Assembly (NCBI GenBank): GCA_001464615.1
Contig: LNFI01000007.1
Span: 1 to 64,000 of the forward strand
Direction: 5' to 3'
Source: Sphingomonadales bacterium Ga0077557
Lineage (GTDB): Bacteria; Pseudomonadota; Alphaproteobacteria; Sphingomonadales; Sphingomonadaceae
DNA: 64,000 nt
Every line of letters begins with the position of its first letter. Within the stretch, counting starts at the first letter, position 1. The translations under genes and the position numbers were made by a program. Below are positions 1-7,803 of the stretch, piece after piece. The notes beneath the pieces were generated by a model. It saw only the letters and a program-made list of their open reading frames with translations, had not been told where the DNA came from and ran no database searches.

Positions 1-90
1 ACTACTTCCTTTTGCATGGATCGACTCCTAGACGTGGCTCAACGACCACATCATTGCACAGCTATGCTGGTGCAGGGGTCGTCCACCCCA

Positions 91-429
91 TCAGGTCAGC
101 GCCTGCGCGTGAAGCCGCACGAACTCGCGGCAAACAGCCTCAACCTTCATGTTTGACGACCGCTTGCGCTTGCTGGGATCAATGCCCTCATCGGCCTGTC
201 GCAGCCAGTCGTTGGCCTTCTCGCGCGCCGTGGCGAGGGACATGCGCGGATAGACGCCAAGCATCGGATGCTTCTGCACCAAGCCATATCGAAATCTGAT
301 ATAGAAAGATTTTCGGCCCTTCGGTGAAACCCGAAGTGTCAAACCCGGACAGCGAAGGTCGTGAACCTCATAGCGCTCCGGTTGAGGCTTTAGCGCCTCT
401 ATAGTCTTGTCTGTCAGTGCCTTCTGCAT
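91..429 (-). pseudogene. Tyrosine recombinase/integrase, N-terminal fragment
   Basis: The 112-residue product opens with the arm-type DNA-binding domain (DUF4102-like) of P4/phage-type tyrosine integrases: an ALTDKTIEALKP start, then LTLRVSPKGRKSFYIRFR and the LGVYPRMSLATAREKA helix at about residues 57-72. A full integrase is about 400 residues. Here the reading frame stops shortly after the core-binding domain would begin, so the catalytic domain (R-H-R-Y) is missing and the gene cannot recombine. Bases 1-90, downstream of the stop, show no recognisable continuation. The family normally sits next to the tRNA-type attachment site of an integrative element, which fits the mobile debris up to about 2600. 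The family call is firm; whether the rest was deleted or displaced cannot be told from this window. Confidence 0.8.
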
Positions 430-733
430 GTGTCATCCTTTCGAATGACACCTCAATAATCATGGAAATCAGCCAATCTCAAAGGAATTCCTGACCGCAA
501 GAAGGCCTGCATCGGGAAAGTGCAGAAAGATGCAATATGGCCATATCGCCTGCGACCGGGGGGTGCTTTGGACCGAACCTCGGCATCGATACACGCACCA
601 GATCGCGCGACACTGATTCTAGGTTTTTCAGTCTCACGCAATTTCGTGTCGGGCTGGCATCCCCATCGCGTGCCCCTTACGCATTGCAATGCACGGCAAA
701 ATACCGTATACGTTCATGTGAAAGGAATGTGTG
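430..733. promoter_or_regulatory. Gene-free stretch upstream of toxin-antitoxin pair, two palindromes
   Basis: No convincing gene lies here. Close to the antitoxin start there are two perfect palindromes: GCATTGCAATGC at 681-692 and CGTATACG at 705-712. DUF1778-type antitoxins are ribbon-helix-helix proteins that usually bind palindromes at their own promoter, so these are candidate operators. A purine-rich AAAGGA at 721-726 is a good ribosome binding site for the ATG at 734. The operator role is inferred from position only. Confidence 0.4.
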
Positions 734-1024
734 ATGGTATCCGCCTCATCCCGTCAGACCCAGCACCGCGAAACCAAGCGCGAGCGCATGGAATTGCGCG
801 TAGCGACGTCCGCCAAGACGCTGATCAAGCGTGCAATGGCTGTGAGCGGCATGACGGCTGGCGACCTTGCTTATGAAGGCGCGCGCCGCATACTCGACGA
901 GCATGAGCGCATGAAGCTTTCGCAGGCCGATGCCGATGCGTTCCTGAAAGCGGTTGCCAATCCGCCCGCGCCTACGGATCGCTTGATCAAGGCATTTGAG
1001 CGCCATAAGTCTGCCGTCGGCTGA
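734..1024 (+). CDS. DUF1778 (TacA-like) antitoxin
   Basis: A 96-residue protein with the DUF1778 ribbon-helix-helix pattern: basic N-terminus, MELRVATSAKTLIKRAMAVSG at about 19-39 (strand plus first helix), then a helical C-terminal part with SQADADAFLKAVANPP typical of the toxin-neutralising tail. ATG 734 is chosen over GTG 731 because AAAGGA ends 7 nt before it. The stop is followed 6 nt later by the GNAT toxin start, a typical antitoxin-first operon. Expected role: bind and neutralise the acetyltransferase toxin and repress the operon. The pair sits between an integrase fragment and an IS remnant, so it probably arrived on, and stabilised, a mobile element. Confidence 0.85.
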   Translation: MVSASSRQTQHRETKRERMELRVATSAKTLIKRAMAVSGMTAGDLAYEGARRILDEHERMKLSQADADAFLKAVANPPAPTDRLIKAFERHKSAVG

Positions 1025-1030
1025 TCCTGC

Positions 1031-1558
1031 TTGCCTATCGCCTTTGAACCACTTGCGAAGCGTCACGACCGCGCGCAGTTCCGGTGTGGTGATGCGGCGC
1101 TTGACGAGTGGTTTCAGAAGCGCGCAGGCCAAGATGAACGCCGGAACGTTGCGCGGGTGTTCGTCGCGCTCGACGATGCCTCCCAGATAATTGGATTCTA
1201 TAGCTTAAGCGCATTCACCCTGTCGCTGGACGAGATACCGGACGACATAGCGGCCAAGCTTCCTCGCTACGATCATATTCCCGCTGCGTTGATCGGGCGA
1301 CTTGCCCGGCATGAGCAGGTGCGAGGTCAAGGGATCGGTGAGATTTTGATAGCCGATGCGTTGCAGCGCATTGTCAATGTCGCGCAGGATCTGGCAGTTT
1401 TCGCTATCGTGGTTGAAGCGAAGAACCGAGCGGCGTCGGACTTCTATCAATCGTTCGGGTTTATCCCCTTCCCCTTGCATCCTAATCGGCTGTTCATGCT
1501 CACTTCGACCGCTGCGTCCGCACTGACGCTAACAAATGGGTCTGGTGGTACTGCATAG
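1031..1558 (+). CDS. GNAT-family acetyltransferase toxin (TacT-like)
   Basis: A 175-residue GNAT N-acetyltransferase. It has the Type II toxin signature: CGDAALDEWFQKRA near the N-terminus, the acetyl-CoA pyrophosphate loop RGQGIGEILI at about 98-107, and FYQSFGFIPF with the conserved Tyr near the C-terminus. TacT/AtaT-type toxins acetylate the amino group of charged tRNAs and stop translation; substrate choice cannot be read from this sequence. The start is TTG at 1031, 6 nt after the antitoxin stop, giving the family-typical PIAFEPLAKRHDRAQF start; a weak start codon would keep toxin below antitoxin. The C-terminal extension after LFMLTSTA is low-complexity. The frame looks intact, so the pair may still be active. 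Confidence 0.85.
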   Translation: MPIAFEPLAKRHDRAQFRCGDAALDEWFQKRAGQDERRNVARVFVALDDASQIIGFYSLSAFTLSLDEIPDDIAAKLPRYDHIPAALIGRLARHEQVRGQGIGEILIADALQRIVNVAQDLAVFAIVVEAKNRAASDFYQSFGFIPFPLHPNRLFMLTSTAASALTLTNGSGGTA

Positions 1559-1668
1559 ACTCACAACCGCATGGGCGTTCCGATTTTTCCTGACGCAAGC
1601 AGGTCATAGCCTTATGACGATGCTGCGAGGCTGTCGCGCAAGTCTCCGCCCCTTCCCTCTATCGCTCT

Positions 1669-2250
1669 TGACGTGACCCCCGCCTTTCATCCGGCTACAA
1701 CCAGAGACCGACCGTTGTTGTCGCGTGGAGGCGCAGGTGAAGCAAAGGTCGGGTTTAGACCCGCCCGTTGCCTTTCGAGTTCGGCGGCGAATGCCGCCGG
1801 CGTGGCCTTGCCGAGCGAGGAGTGCGGCCGCTCGGTGTTGTAGTCGTCGACCCAGGGCGCGAGGACCGAGCGCGCCTGGCGGATCGTGCAGAACAGCGTC
1901 TCGCTGAGCAGCTCATCGCGCATGCGACCGTTAAAGCTCTCTACGAACCCGCTCTGCGTCGACTTGCCGGGCGCTATGTAGTGCCATTCTACGCGCGCTT
2001 CGCCCCAACACGCCAGCACCCAGTCCGAGGTGAGCTCGGTGCCGTTGCCGCTGACGATCATCCAGAGGGCACCGCGCTCGGTGATCAGGTCGGCGAGCTC
2101 ACACACCACCCGCTTGCCCGAGACCGACGTGTCAAGCACCGCCCGCAAACACTCCCGCGTCAAGTCGTCGATGATGTTAGGGATGCGGAGCCACCGCCCC
2201 GCAGCCATGTCATCATTTACGAAATCCAGGCTCTAGCGTTGGTTTGGAAG
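1669..2250 (-). mobile_element. IS3-family (IS407-like) element remnant
   Basis: The 3' half of an IS3-family element. TGACGTGACCCCCGCC beginning at 1669, just outside the transposase stop, looks like the terminal inverted repeat. I find no matching repeat in the next kilobase and no orfA, so the other end was lost. The element is flanked by the toxin-antitoxin pair and by unrecognised sequence at about 2250-2515. Confidence 0.65.
1687..2250 (-). pseudogene. IS3-family OrfB transposase, C-terminal part, inactivated
   Basis: The readable part is the DDE integrase core of an IS3-family Orf[12 protein letters not shown] (first Asp), [29 protein letters not shown] (Glu) and [11 protein letters not shown]. 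Two lesions are visible. The conserved motif NQRWSLDFV reads NQR-stop-SLDFV because TGG has become TAG (complement of 2233-2235). The second catalytic Asp, normally in IVSDNGTELTS, is Gly ([11 protein letters not shown]). The gene is also cut upstream, so catalysis is excluded. An ATG at 2208 could restart translation of the remaining 173 residues, without function. Confidence 0.85.
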
Positions 2251-2515
2251 CGCCAGCACGTGCAGCAAAAGCTGCCAAAGCGCCGATTGACGGCGAAGCC
2301 AAGAAAATCTTGGGGGCAGATCATGTTGAGAGTTGGTCGGCGAGGCAGGAGCTGGCGACAAACACGAACACGGATACCGTGCCGCCGCAAAAGATGCTCA
2401 ACGCCGGCCGAATTTGCGCTCATGCTTGCCATCGGAAGCGTGACTGAATTTGTGTCGTTATCCTTTGTTGCCTATTGTCCCCCGTCGTGAGCAATTGTCA
2501 CCAACTGTTAAAAAC

Positions 2516-2600
2516 GAATGCAGCTAGGTGATTGATATTGCTATCAGACCAATCCACTCCAATCAGCCGGTCCTTGGTTCGAACCCAAGTGCGTTCACCA
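2516..2600 (+). other. tRNA-like 3' end, possible attachment site remnant
   Basis: Bases 2573-2589 form a perfect T-arm: CTTGG, loop TTCGAAC, CCAAG. They are followed by a 7-base acceptor-type strand TGCGTTC (2590-2596) and ACCA (2597-2600). GAATGCA at 2516-2522 pairs with that acceptor strand with one U-G wobble, giving an 85-nt unit. The interior has no normal D or anticodon arm and U8 is absent, so this is not a working tRNA. Tyrosine integrases use tRNA 3' ends as attachment sites and leave such fragments. It may mark the inner boundary of the island whose integrase remnant is at 91-429. The T-arm is certain; the attachment-site role is inferred. Confidence 0.45.
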
Positions 2601-2830
2601 AAGCCCCTCGCTAAATCAACGCTTTACGCCAAGGTCTCGTGTAGGGCTAGAACACAGCTTTTTGCTATCTGTGCGCATGCATCCCTTCGTTACGGCGCCG
2701 AGAAATCAGCGAACGAACCGCCCGGAAGAACTTTCGCTAGTCTACAATGATCGCGATCCTTAAGCCTTGCTACCGTTAATGGCCGAGGTGTTACGCCCCT
2801 TGGTGACGGAAGGTAATCGAGATTAGTGAA

Positions 2831-3688
2831 ATGAAGAACCAACTGGCCTTTATGCATATACCCAAATCGGCGGGGACGGCTCTTGCAAATGCGATTATGG
2901 CATTGCATCCATTTTCAAATGAAACACATGGATGGGATAGAAGTCTATTTGGATCATATGACGAATTTGATACGTGGGATCAAAGTAGACGACCTTGGAT
3001 GTTTTTGTCTACTGATGAAATTCCTGATGGAAAAGATTTTATATTTGGTCACATTGCGCTTTCGAATATTCTAACGCGCTATAGTGATGCGCGAATTTTT
3101 ACTGTTATCAGACATCCATTCAGCAGAATCATGTCATTTTGGACTTTTTGGCGAGGCAAGCCAGACGGTTTGCAATCCGACGTCGGCACATACGCAGAAT
3201 ATGTCTATCTGGCACGCGGATCACTTGAATCCTTCTTAAGCAATGTCTCGATTTCACCACAGACAGATAACGTTGTAGCTCGAATGCTGCTATGGCCCCA
3301 TGTATTAATTCCAGATGATGATTTCATTCAAGAGCATCACATTAATGATATTGTTGAACTATGCCTGAATAAATTGGAAAAATTCGATTTCATTGACGTA
3401 TACGAAAATGAAGACTGGGTAAGAAACTTTCAAAGCTGGCTCGGACTACCAATCGCGGTCGGCATGGATAATGTCACGGAATCGCCTGCGCCAGATTTAC
3501 GATCTAACATTCACCACGAATTATCAGAATCCTGTAAAGAATATATGATTCAGCGCACCCAAATAGATGATATTATTTGGAGGACAATCGCGTTGAGATA
3601 TTTAGCACCCTTAAAGGTGGATCATTTATATAATAAGACTTTTGAATATTCGATAGAAAAATTCGACCGCATTCTTTCGGGGAATTGA
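2831..3688 (+). CDS. Sulfotransferase family 2-type protein, AT-rich
   Basis: A 285-residue protein with both PAPS-binding elements of sulfotransferases: the 5'-phosphosulfate loop HIPKSAGTAL (residues 9-18) and the 3'-phosphate motif VIRHPFSRIMSFW near residue 95. Known members transfer sulfate from PAPS to carbohydrates or lipids; the acceptor is not predictable. Codon use and base composition are strikingly AT-rich compared with everything around it (many AAT, ATT, TTT codons), and the flanks 2601-2830 and 3689-3790 are also AT-richer, pointing to recent transfer. No PAPS-synthesis genes are nearby. The start ATG is followed at once by the conserved loop; only a weak upstream GAG-type binding site is seen. 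It appears monocistronic. Confidence 0.8.
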   Translation: MKNQLAFMHIPKSAGTALANAIMALHPFSNETHGWDRSLFGSYDEFDTWDQSRRPWMFLSTDEIPDGKDFIFGHIALSNILTRYSDARIFTVIRHPFSRIMSFWTFWRGKPDGLQSDVGTYAEYVYLARGSLESFLSNVSISPQTDNVVARMLLWPHVLIPDDDFIQEHHINDIVELCLNKLEKFDFIDVYENEDWVRNFQSWLGLPIAVGMDNVTESPAPDLRSNIHHELSESCKEYMIQRTQIDDIIWRTIALRYLAPLKVDHLYNKTFEYSIEKFDRILSGN

Positions 3689-3793
3689 GTTAGTTTTTTA
3701 TATAATTAAGAGAGATGTAATCCAATTCATTGATAGGAAATTGTTAATTATCCACTGCCAATAGATCGACCGATTCCACATCCCAATATAAAA

Positions 3794-4096
3794 TTAGAAC
3801 GGCACGAGCAGCTTCACCGCGTCAGCTTGGCTGGCGGTGATCGGGCCACCTGAGGCTGCACCAATTGGAGCCCCTGCTGCCTCGGACACGTCGGAGATAG
3901 CGCCAGCCTTGGGACCGAGCACCTTCCCGACCGGATCGAAGCCGATGCGCCGCACGCCCTCGCCGCTCTACGGCGCTTAGGTGGTCGCCATGAGCGGGTC
4001 CTTCAGCGGATTGATGCCCGTCATGGTGTCGACCGTGGCGGCCGCCTCGATCGGCAGGCTGAGCCCCAGCATCAGGGCAAAATGAAATGATTTCAT
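3794..4096 (-). pseudogene. Small exported protein gene with in-frame stops
   Basis: From ATG at 4096 the frame encodes MKSFHFALMLGLSLPIEAAA, a clear signal peptide, and DTMTGINPLKDPLMATT. It then meets TAA (complement of 3977-3979) and TAG two codons later. The same frame continues without further stops for about 55 codons (SGEGVRRIGFDPVGKVLGPK, then an Ala/Gly/Ser-rich stretch ending AVKLLVPF) to a TAA at 3794-3796. Codon use stays GC-rich and coding-like throughout, so this is best read as a roughly 100-codon exported protein broken by two stops. I do not recognise the family. Alternatively only the first 39 codons are translated. Confidence 0.5.
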
Positions 4097-4142
4097 GGTA
4101 ATCGTTCGGCCGATGCGCTGGGGACCGTGCAGATCACCCCAA

Positions 4143-4622
4143 TCAACCGTGTTTGTCAGGTTCGTGGGCAGGCTGCACTGACCAATCTGCTGGGGCGTCT
4201 GCCTTGTCGGCCATTGCAATGGCTGCCGTCGGTTGCACTTTGCCGGGTGCGTGATGCGCGGGTGCATAAATGGCATAAAGCTGCATCGGCGCCGTGCCGA
4301 TATTCGTGATGTTGTGCCAGGTTCCTGCCGGAACGAGCACACACCACCCGTCAGAAACTTTCTCGTCGAAGGTCAGCTGGTCATTCGCAGCGCCCATCTG
4401 GACCCGACCGTTGCCAGCTTCCAGACGGAGAAACTGGTCTGTCTCCGGATGCGCTTCCAGGCCAATGTCGCTCCCAACCGGAATCGACATCAGTGTCACC
4501 TGCAGATAGCGGCCGCTCCATGCGACCGACCTGTAATCCGCATTTTGTGTCGTCGCGATTTCGATGTCGAACGATTGCGGCTTTGGACCAACGTCTTCAA
4601 TCGAGGCATTCGTGGTTGCCAT
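4143..4622 (-). CDS. Cupin-domain protein
   Basis: A 159-residue single-domain cupin of the mannose-6-phosphate isomerase-like type. Motif 1 is GLEAHPETDQFLRLEAGNGR and motif 2 is VLVPAGTWHNITNIG followed by AIYAPAHH. His, Glu/Asp and the motif 2 His could bind one metal. The longer reading frame to 4772 is rejected because an ideal AGGAGA sits 6 nt before ATG 4622. The protein is cytosolic (no signal peptide) and ends in a charged, low-complexity tail. Small cupins of this kind are often sugar-binding or detoxification proteins; no substrate can be assigned. It lies upstream of and on the same strand as the broken exported-protein gene. Confidence 0.8.
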   Translation of the reverse strand: MATTNASIEDVGPKPQSFDIEIATTQNADYRSVAWSGRYLQVTLMSIPVGSDIGLEAHPETDQFLRLEAGNGRVQMGAANDQLTFDEKVSDGWCVLVPAGTWHNITNIGTAPMQLYAIYAPAHHAPGKVQPTAAIAMADKADAPADWSVQPAHEPDKHG

Positions 4623-5115
4623 GGCGGGTCTCCTGAAAGCGGCGACGATGACGCGCCGCTTGGCCGTGGCGCGCAGATGAAATCGGTATCGATCATTCTC
4701 GGCCGTCCAATCGATGCGCTTAGAACCCAGTAACCGGCAGTTCGATCCGCTTTCTGCATCACCTTTTCTCAAGGTCCGACGGGGCTAGTTCCGGGAAAAT
4801 TAAATCGAGATCAGGTTTCGAGGAAAAACGGCCCAACTCGCGCGCTGCCGTGTTTGGTCCGGGCCGACCGCCCCGCCCTATCCACAAACATTCATCACCC
4901 GATCGGCAAACAGCAGATCCGGACCTGCGACCATAATCAACCCTGAGCCGCCGACGCGACTAATTGGCCGCTTTTGTCGCCCTCGCTTGTCTACAACAAC
5001 ACCAAGGGTTGGTAGAGTGCAGTCGGGCAGCGCCACCGCAACGTGCGCTGCACCCATCTTGGCCGAACAGCCCTACCCTTCTAGCGCCGTTCGCATAGCG
5101 GCAGTGAAACGCGCA
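4623..5115. other. Gene-free stretch between cupin and cytochrome peroxidase genes
   Basis: About 490 bases with no open frame that looks coding. It should contain the promoter of the cupin gene (right-to-left) and the end of the peroxidase-like transcript, but I see no strong hairpin with a T-run and no clear promoter boxes. Confidence 0.4.
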
Positions 5116-7395
5116 TCACGGATTGCCCTGCCCCGACAAGACGGTGATCTGATAGGCCGCGCGCGCATTTGCGCCAACGGGTCCGGCAAAGGCTAGGGCC
5201 TGGGAGAGCTGGCGGCCGGGCTCGAGCACGCCCTGGCGAAGGAAAACGCGGATATAGGGATCGCCAGAGGCCGTGCGCCCGCTGGCGTTTATTAGTTGGA
5301 TGCCTTTGGACAGCCCCCGCACAATCACCAGCAGATGGGTGTCGACGACGGATCGGCTTGAATTGGTGAGTGTATATTGGTCCGCCTGCCGCTGTCCGTC
5401 GATCGTGGACGCGACCAGCCTGATATTCAGTTTTGACGTTACGTCGAGGAATTCCAGCCCCTGATCGCGCCGAGCAAGGGGATCATTGTCGTCGATTGCC
5501 AGGCCGCTTGGCATGAGACCATCCTTGGCCCCCAATGCTGCCAGGTCAGGCCGGTATTTCGAATAGGCCAGATCGCGCGGGTTGGGCTGGAGCGTATCGG
5601 TTCGCGATTTCGGATCATAGGTGACAAAGGTAGGATCATAGAGCGCGTTTTCGATGAAATCGGTGAGATCGTCGATCTGGCGCGGTGTGAGGCCAAGGCC
5701 CCTTGGGTAACCGGGGCCGCGCGGATTGGTGAAGCGCGGGGACAGGGTGGCTGCTGCTCCGGCGGTGGGGTCTTGCGGCAACCCTGCGTTGAAATAATTG
5801 ACCACGGATCGGACGGTGACGAACGATCCGTTGTGGAAAAAATTACCGCTGCCCTTCAGCTGGCGCAGCGTCATCGCGCGGAACTTGAACGCGTCCTGGG
5901 GCCGATGCGTCACTTCCTGGCGGCCAGTATCCTCGGCATGATAGGGAAACCCGTCTGCACCAAGGCGCCGCCGGTTGAGCGTTCGGCTTGCCTGAGCATT
6001 CAGCGCTTGCACTGGATGATCGCCGATGCCGATGTTGAAGAAATTCTCTTCCACGAAGCGCCCGACGCCCGTGACATCGGGGTCATTCGGTTGCTTGTTG
6101 AGCGCCGGGCCGCTGTGGCAGCCGGAACAGCCCGCCCCGCCCGCGCCATTGGCGGCGGGCGTGAAGAACAGCTTTGCCCCACGCAGTTGCGCGGGGGTCA
6201 GCGCGTGGTTGTCGCCGGCCAGGAATCGGTCGAACGGCGTTTCGCGCGTGATGATGGTGCGCAGGAACGCTGCCTGCGCCCGGAATTCGGTCTGATCGTT
6301 GATCAGTTTGGTCAGGTCCCCGCTGCTATCCGCCTCGGCCGCCTCTTGCGGAAAGGCATCCCGGAACAGCTTGATATAGTTCGGGAATCTCAACAGTGCT
6401 GCCGACTGAAAGTTCAGCATGCGATGCGCGTCCAGCAGCAGCAGCGTCAGATTTTCGGGCGCCGGATCGCTGAACGGATTGAGCGAACCGGGTGTCGACT
6501 GGGGTTCTCCGCCAAAGCCGCCAAATAGCAGGCGGTTGTTGAAACCGGCACCGACCATGTTGGGGGACAGGCGCCCGACACTGTCCAATTCGTCAAGCCG
6601 ACCGGTCTGGAGCAAGGCCCTTGGCTTGGGCTCATGATAGAAAAGCGCGGGGGTCGTGATGACACGCCGGCCGCTTGAATCGACAAAGATGTCGGTCAGT
6701 GTCGGCAACGCATCGACAAGCACGTCCCCGGCAAAAATTGGCTTGGGGCGGAGTTTGGTAAGGATCGCTTGTGGTCGGCGGCGGGGGAAAAAATTCCCAT
6801 GCTCATCGGTATAGCCCCTGCCTTCGCCGCCAGTGTTGAAGTTGAGCCGCTGGCCCGCTTTCCCCGCCGCTTCGCCGATATGGCAGCTGCCACACGACCC
6901 GGTCTGGCGCGTCATGGCGACAATGTTTTGGATGCCGGGTGTCGATGAGCCGACCGTGCCGCCAAAGGCGGTGCCAGCCGGCAGATTGAGCGGCTGGCCC
7001 TGGTTTTCATTGACGCGCGCGGTGCGGACCGGATCATGGAACAGCATCTTGCCCAGAAACCGCTTCGCCTCGGTCATTTCATAGCGATAGGGCACGGTGC
7101 CGTCTGCCTGGCGCGGCAAAGGAAGGTCGGCGTTTGTTGCAGGAACCTTCAGTTTGTCGATGCCGCCGACCTGCTGGCCAATGAACGCGCGAAGCTGGGC
7201 GGGGTCAGGCGTTGGCGATGGATCGTCCAGAACGGCGATATTCTGGCCAACGACATTCTGGCTGATGGCGGCGGCGCTGCAAAAAGTCGCCACACCAACC
7301 AACACCGCCGACACCGGGAAAAAACGGGCCAATCGGCCCCGCCGGGTGACTGTTGCCGAAACCCGGGACGCGCGAAGGTGCGATTTCATGGCCAT
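5116..7395 (-). CDS. Di-haem cytochrome c peroxidase/MauG-like protein
   Basis: A 759-residue exported protein. The N-terminus is basic with a hydrophobic stretch at about 24-45 (signal peptide). Two c-type haem sites are present: CGSCH at 168-172 and CSGCH at 423-427. YRYEMTEAKRFLGKMLFHDP near 105-121 matches the CCP/MauG fold (LGKxLFxDP). Family members are usually 330-450 residues; this one has a long insert between the haems and a roughly 200-residue C-terminal extension. Canonical members reduce hydrogen peroxide or carry out long-range oxidation in the periplasm; which applies here is open. An AGGGGAAC precedes ATG 7395; ATG 7389 two codons later is equally plausible. It lies divergently from the acylase gene. 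Confidence 0.85.
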   Translation of the reverse strand: MAMKSHLRASRVSATVTRRGRLARFFPVSAVLVGVATFCSAAAISQNVVGQNIAVLDDPSPTPDPAQLRAFIGQQVGGIDKLKVPATNADLPLPRQADGTVPYRYEMTEAKRFLGKMLFHDPVRTARVNENQGQPLNLPAGTAFGGTVGSSTPGIQNIVAMTRQTGSCGSCHIGEAAGKAGQRLNFNTGGEGRGYTDEHGNFFPRRRPQAILTKLRPKPIFAGDVLVDALPTLTDIFVDSSGRRVITTPALFYHEPKPRALLQTGRLDELDSVGRLSPNMVGAGFNNRLLFGGFGGEPQSTPGSLNPFSDPAPENLTLLLLDAHRMLNFQSAALLRFPNYIKLFRDAFPQEAAEADSSGDLTKLINDQTEFRAQAAFLRTIITRETPFDRFLAGDNHALTPAQLRGAKLFFTPAANGAGGAGCSGCHSGPALNKQPNDPDVTGVGRFVEENFFNIGIGDHPVQALNAQASRTLNRRRLGADGFPYHAEDTGRQEVTHRPQDAFKFRAMTLRQLKGSGNFFHNGSFVTVRSVVNYFNAGLPQDPTAGAAATLSPRFTNPRGPGYPRGLGLTPRQIDDLTDFIENALYDPTFVTYDPKSRTDTLQPNPRDLAYSKYRPDLAALGAKDGLMPSGLAIDDNDPLARRDQGLEFLDVTSKLNIRLVASTIDGQRQADQYTLTNSSRSVVDTHLLVIVRGLSKGIQLINASGRTASGDPYIRVFLRQGVLEPGRQLSQALAFAGPVGANARAAYQITVLSGQGNP

Positions 7396-7803
7396 GTTCC
7401 CCTAAGTCATTCACGCTGGACGACACGAAATCGGCGACGCGGAATCAAGAAGCGGTAAATGCTGGGCCGAGCCGAGGTCAGCGAGCCGCAAATCCAGAAC
7501 AAGCGAAACCCTGTGGTCCGGTCCTTCGGGTATCGGCTTACAACAGAGGAGGCAATCGCGGGGCGTCCGCTATGGTGCGCTAGGCACAGCACCGCGTGCC
7601 ATCCCGGCAAGCGACGCCCCTTCACCGGGATGACCGACGCGTTGCTTACCATGCGCGAGCGCGGCGCTGGATTTGGTCGCCGGTCTTTGTGTCGTTGTCC
7701 TGACCTAGTCCAGCCTGGATCGCCACGACCATGCGGCCAAAGGGATAGATTGGATTCCGGGTCGGGTGCGCTAAAGCAAAAGGCTAAATGGGGGAGCCGC
7801 AGC
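7396..7803. other. Intergenic region between divergent peroxidase and acylase genes
   Basis: A 408-base divergent spacer that must hold promoters for both genes. The acylase frame stays open leftward to 7459, but the product of that extension has no domain character and no signal peptide, so I treat the region as non-coding. A purine run GGGGGAG just before 7804 is the likely ribosome binding site of the acylase. Confidence 0.4.

Noticed and set aside
2516..2600. Functional tRNA gene
   Set aside because: The T-arm and acceptor fit, but no D arm or anticodon arm can be folded and U8 is missing.
7459..7803. N-terminal extension of the acylase
   Set aside because: It would place about 115 residues before a clear signal peptide; GTG 7804 has a ribosome site.
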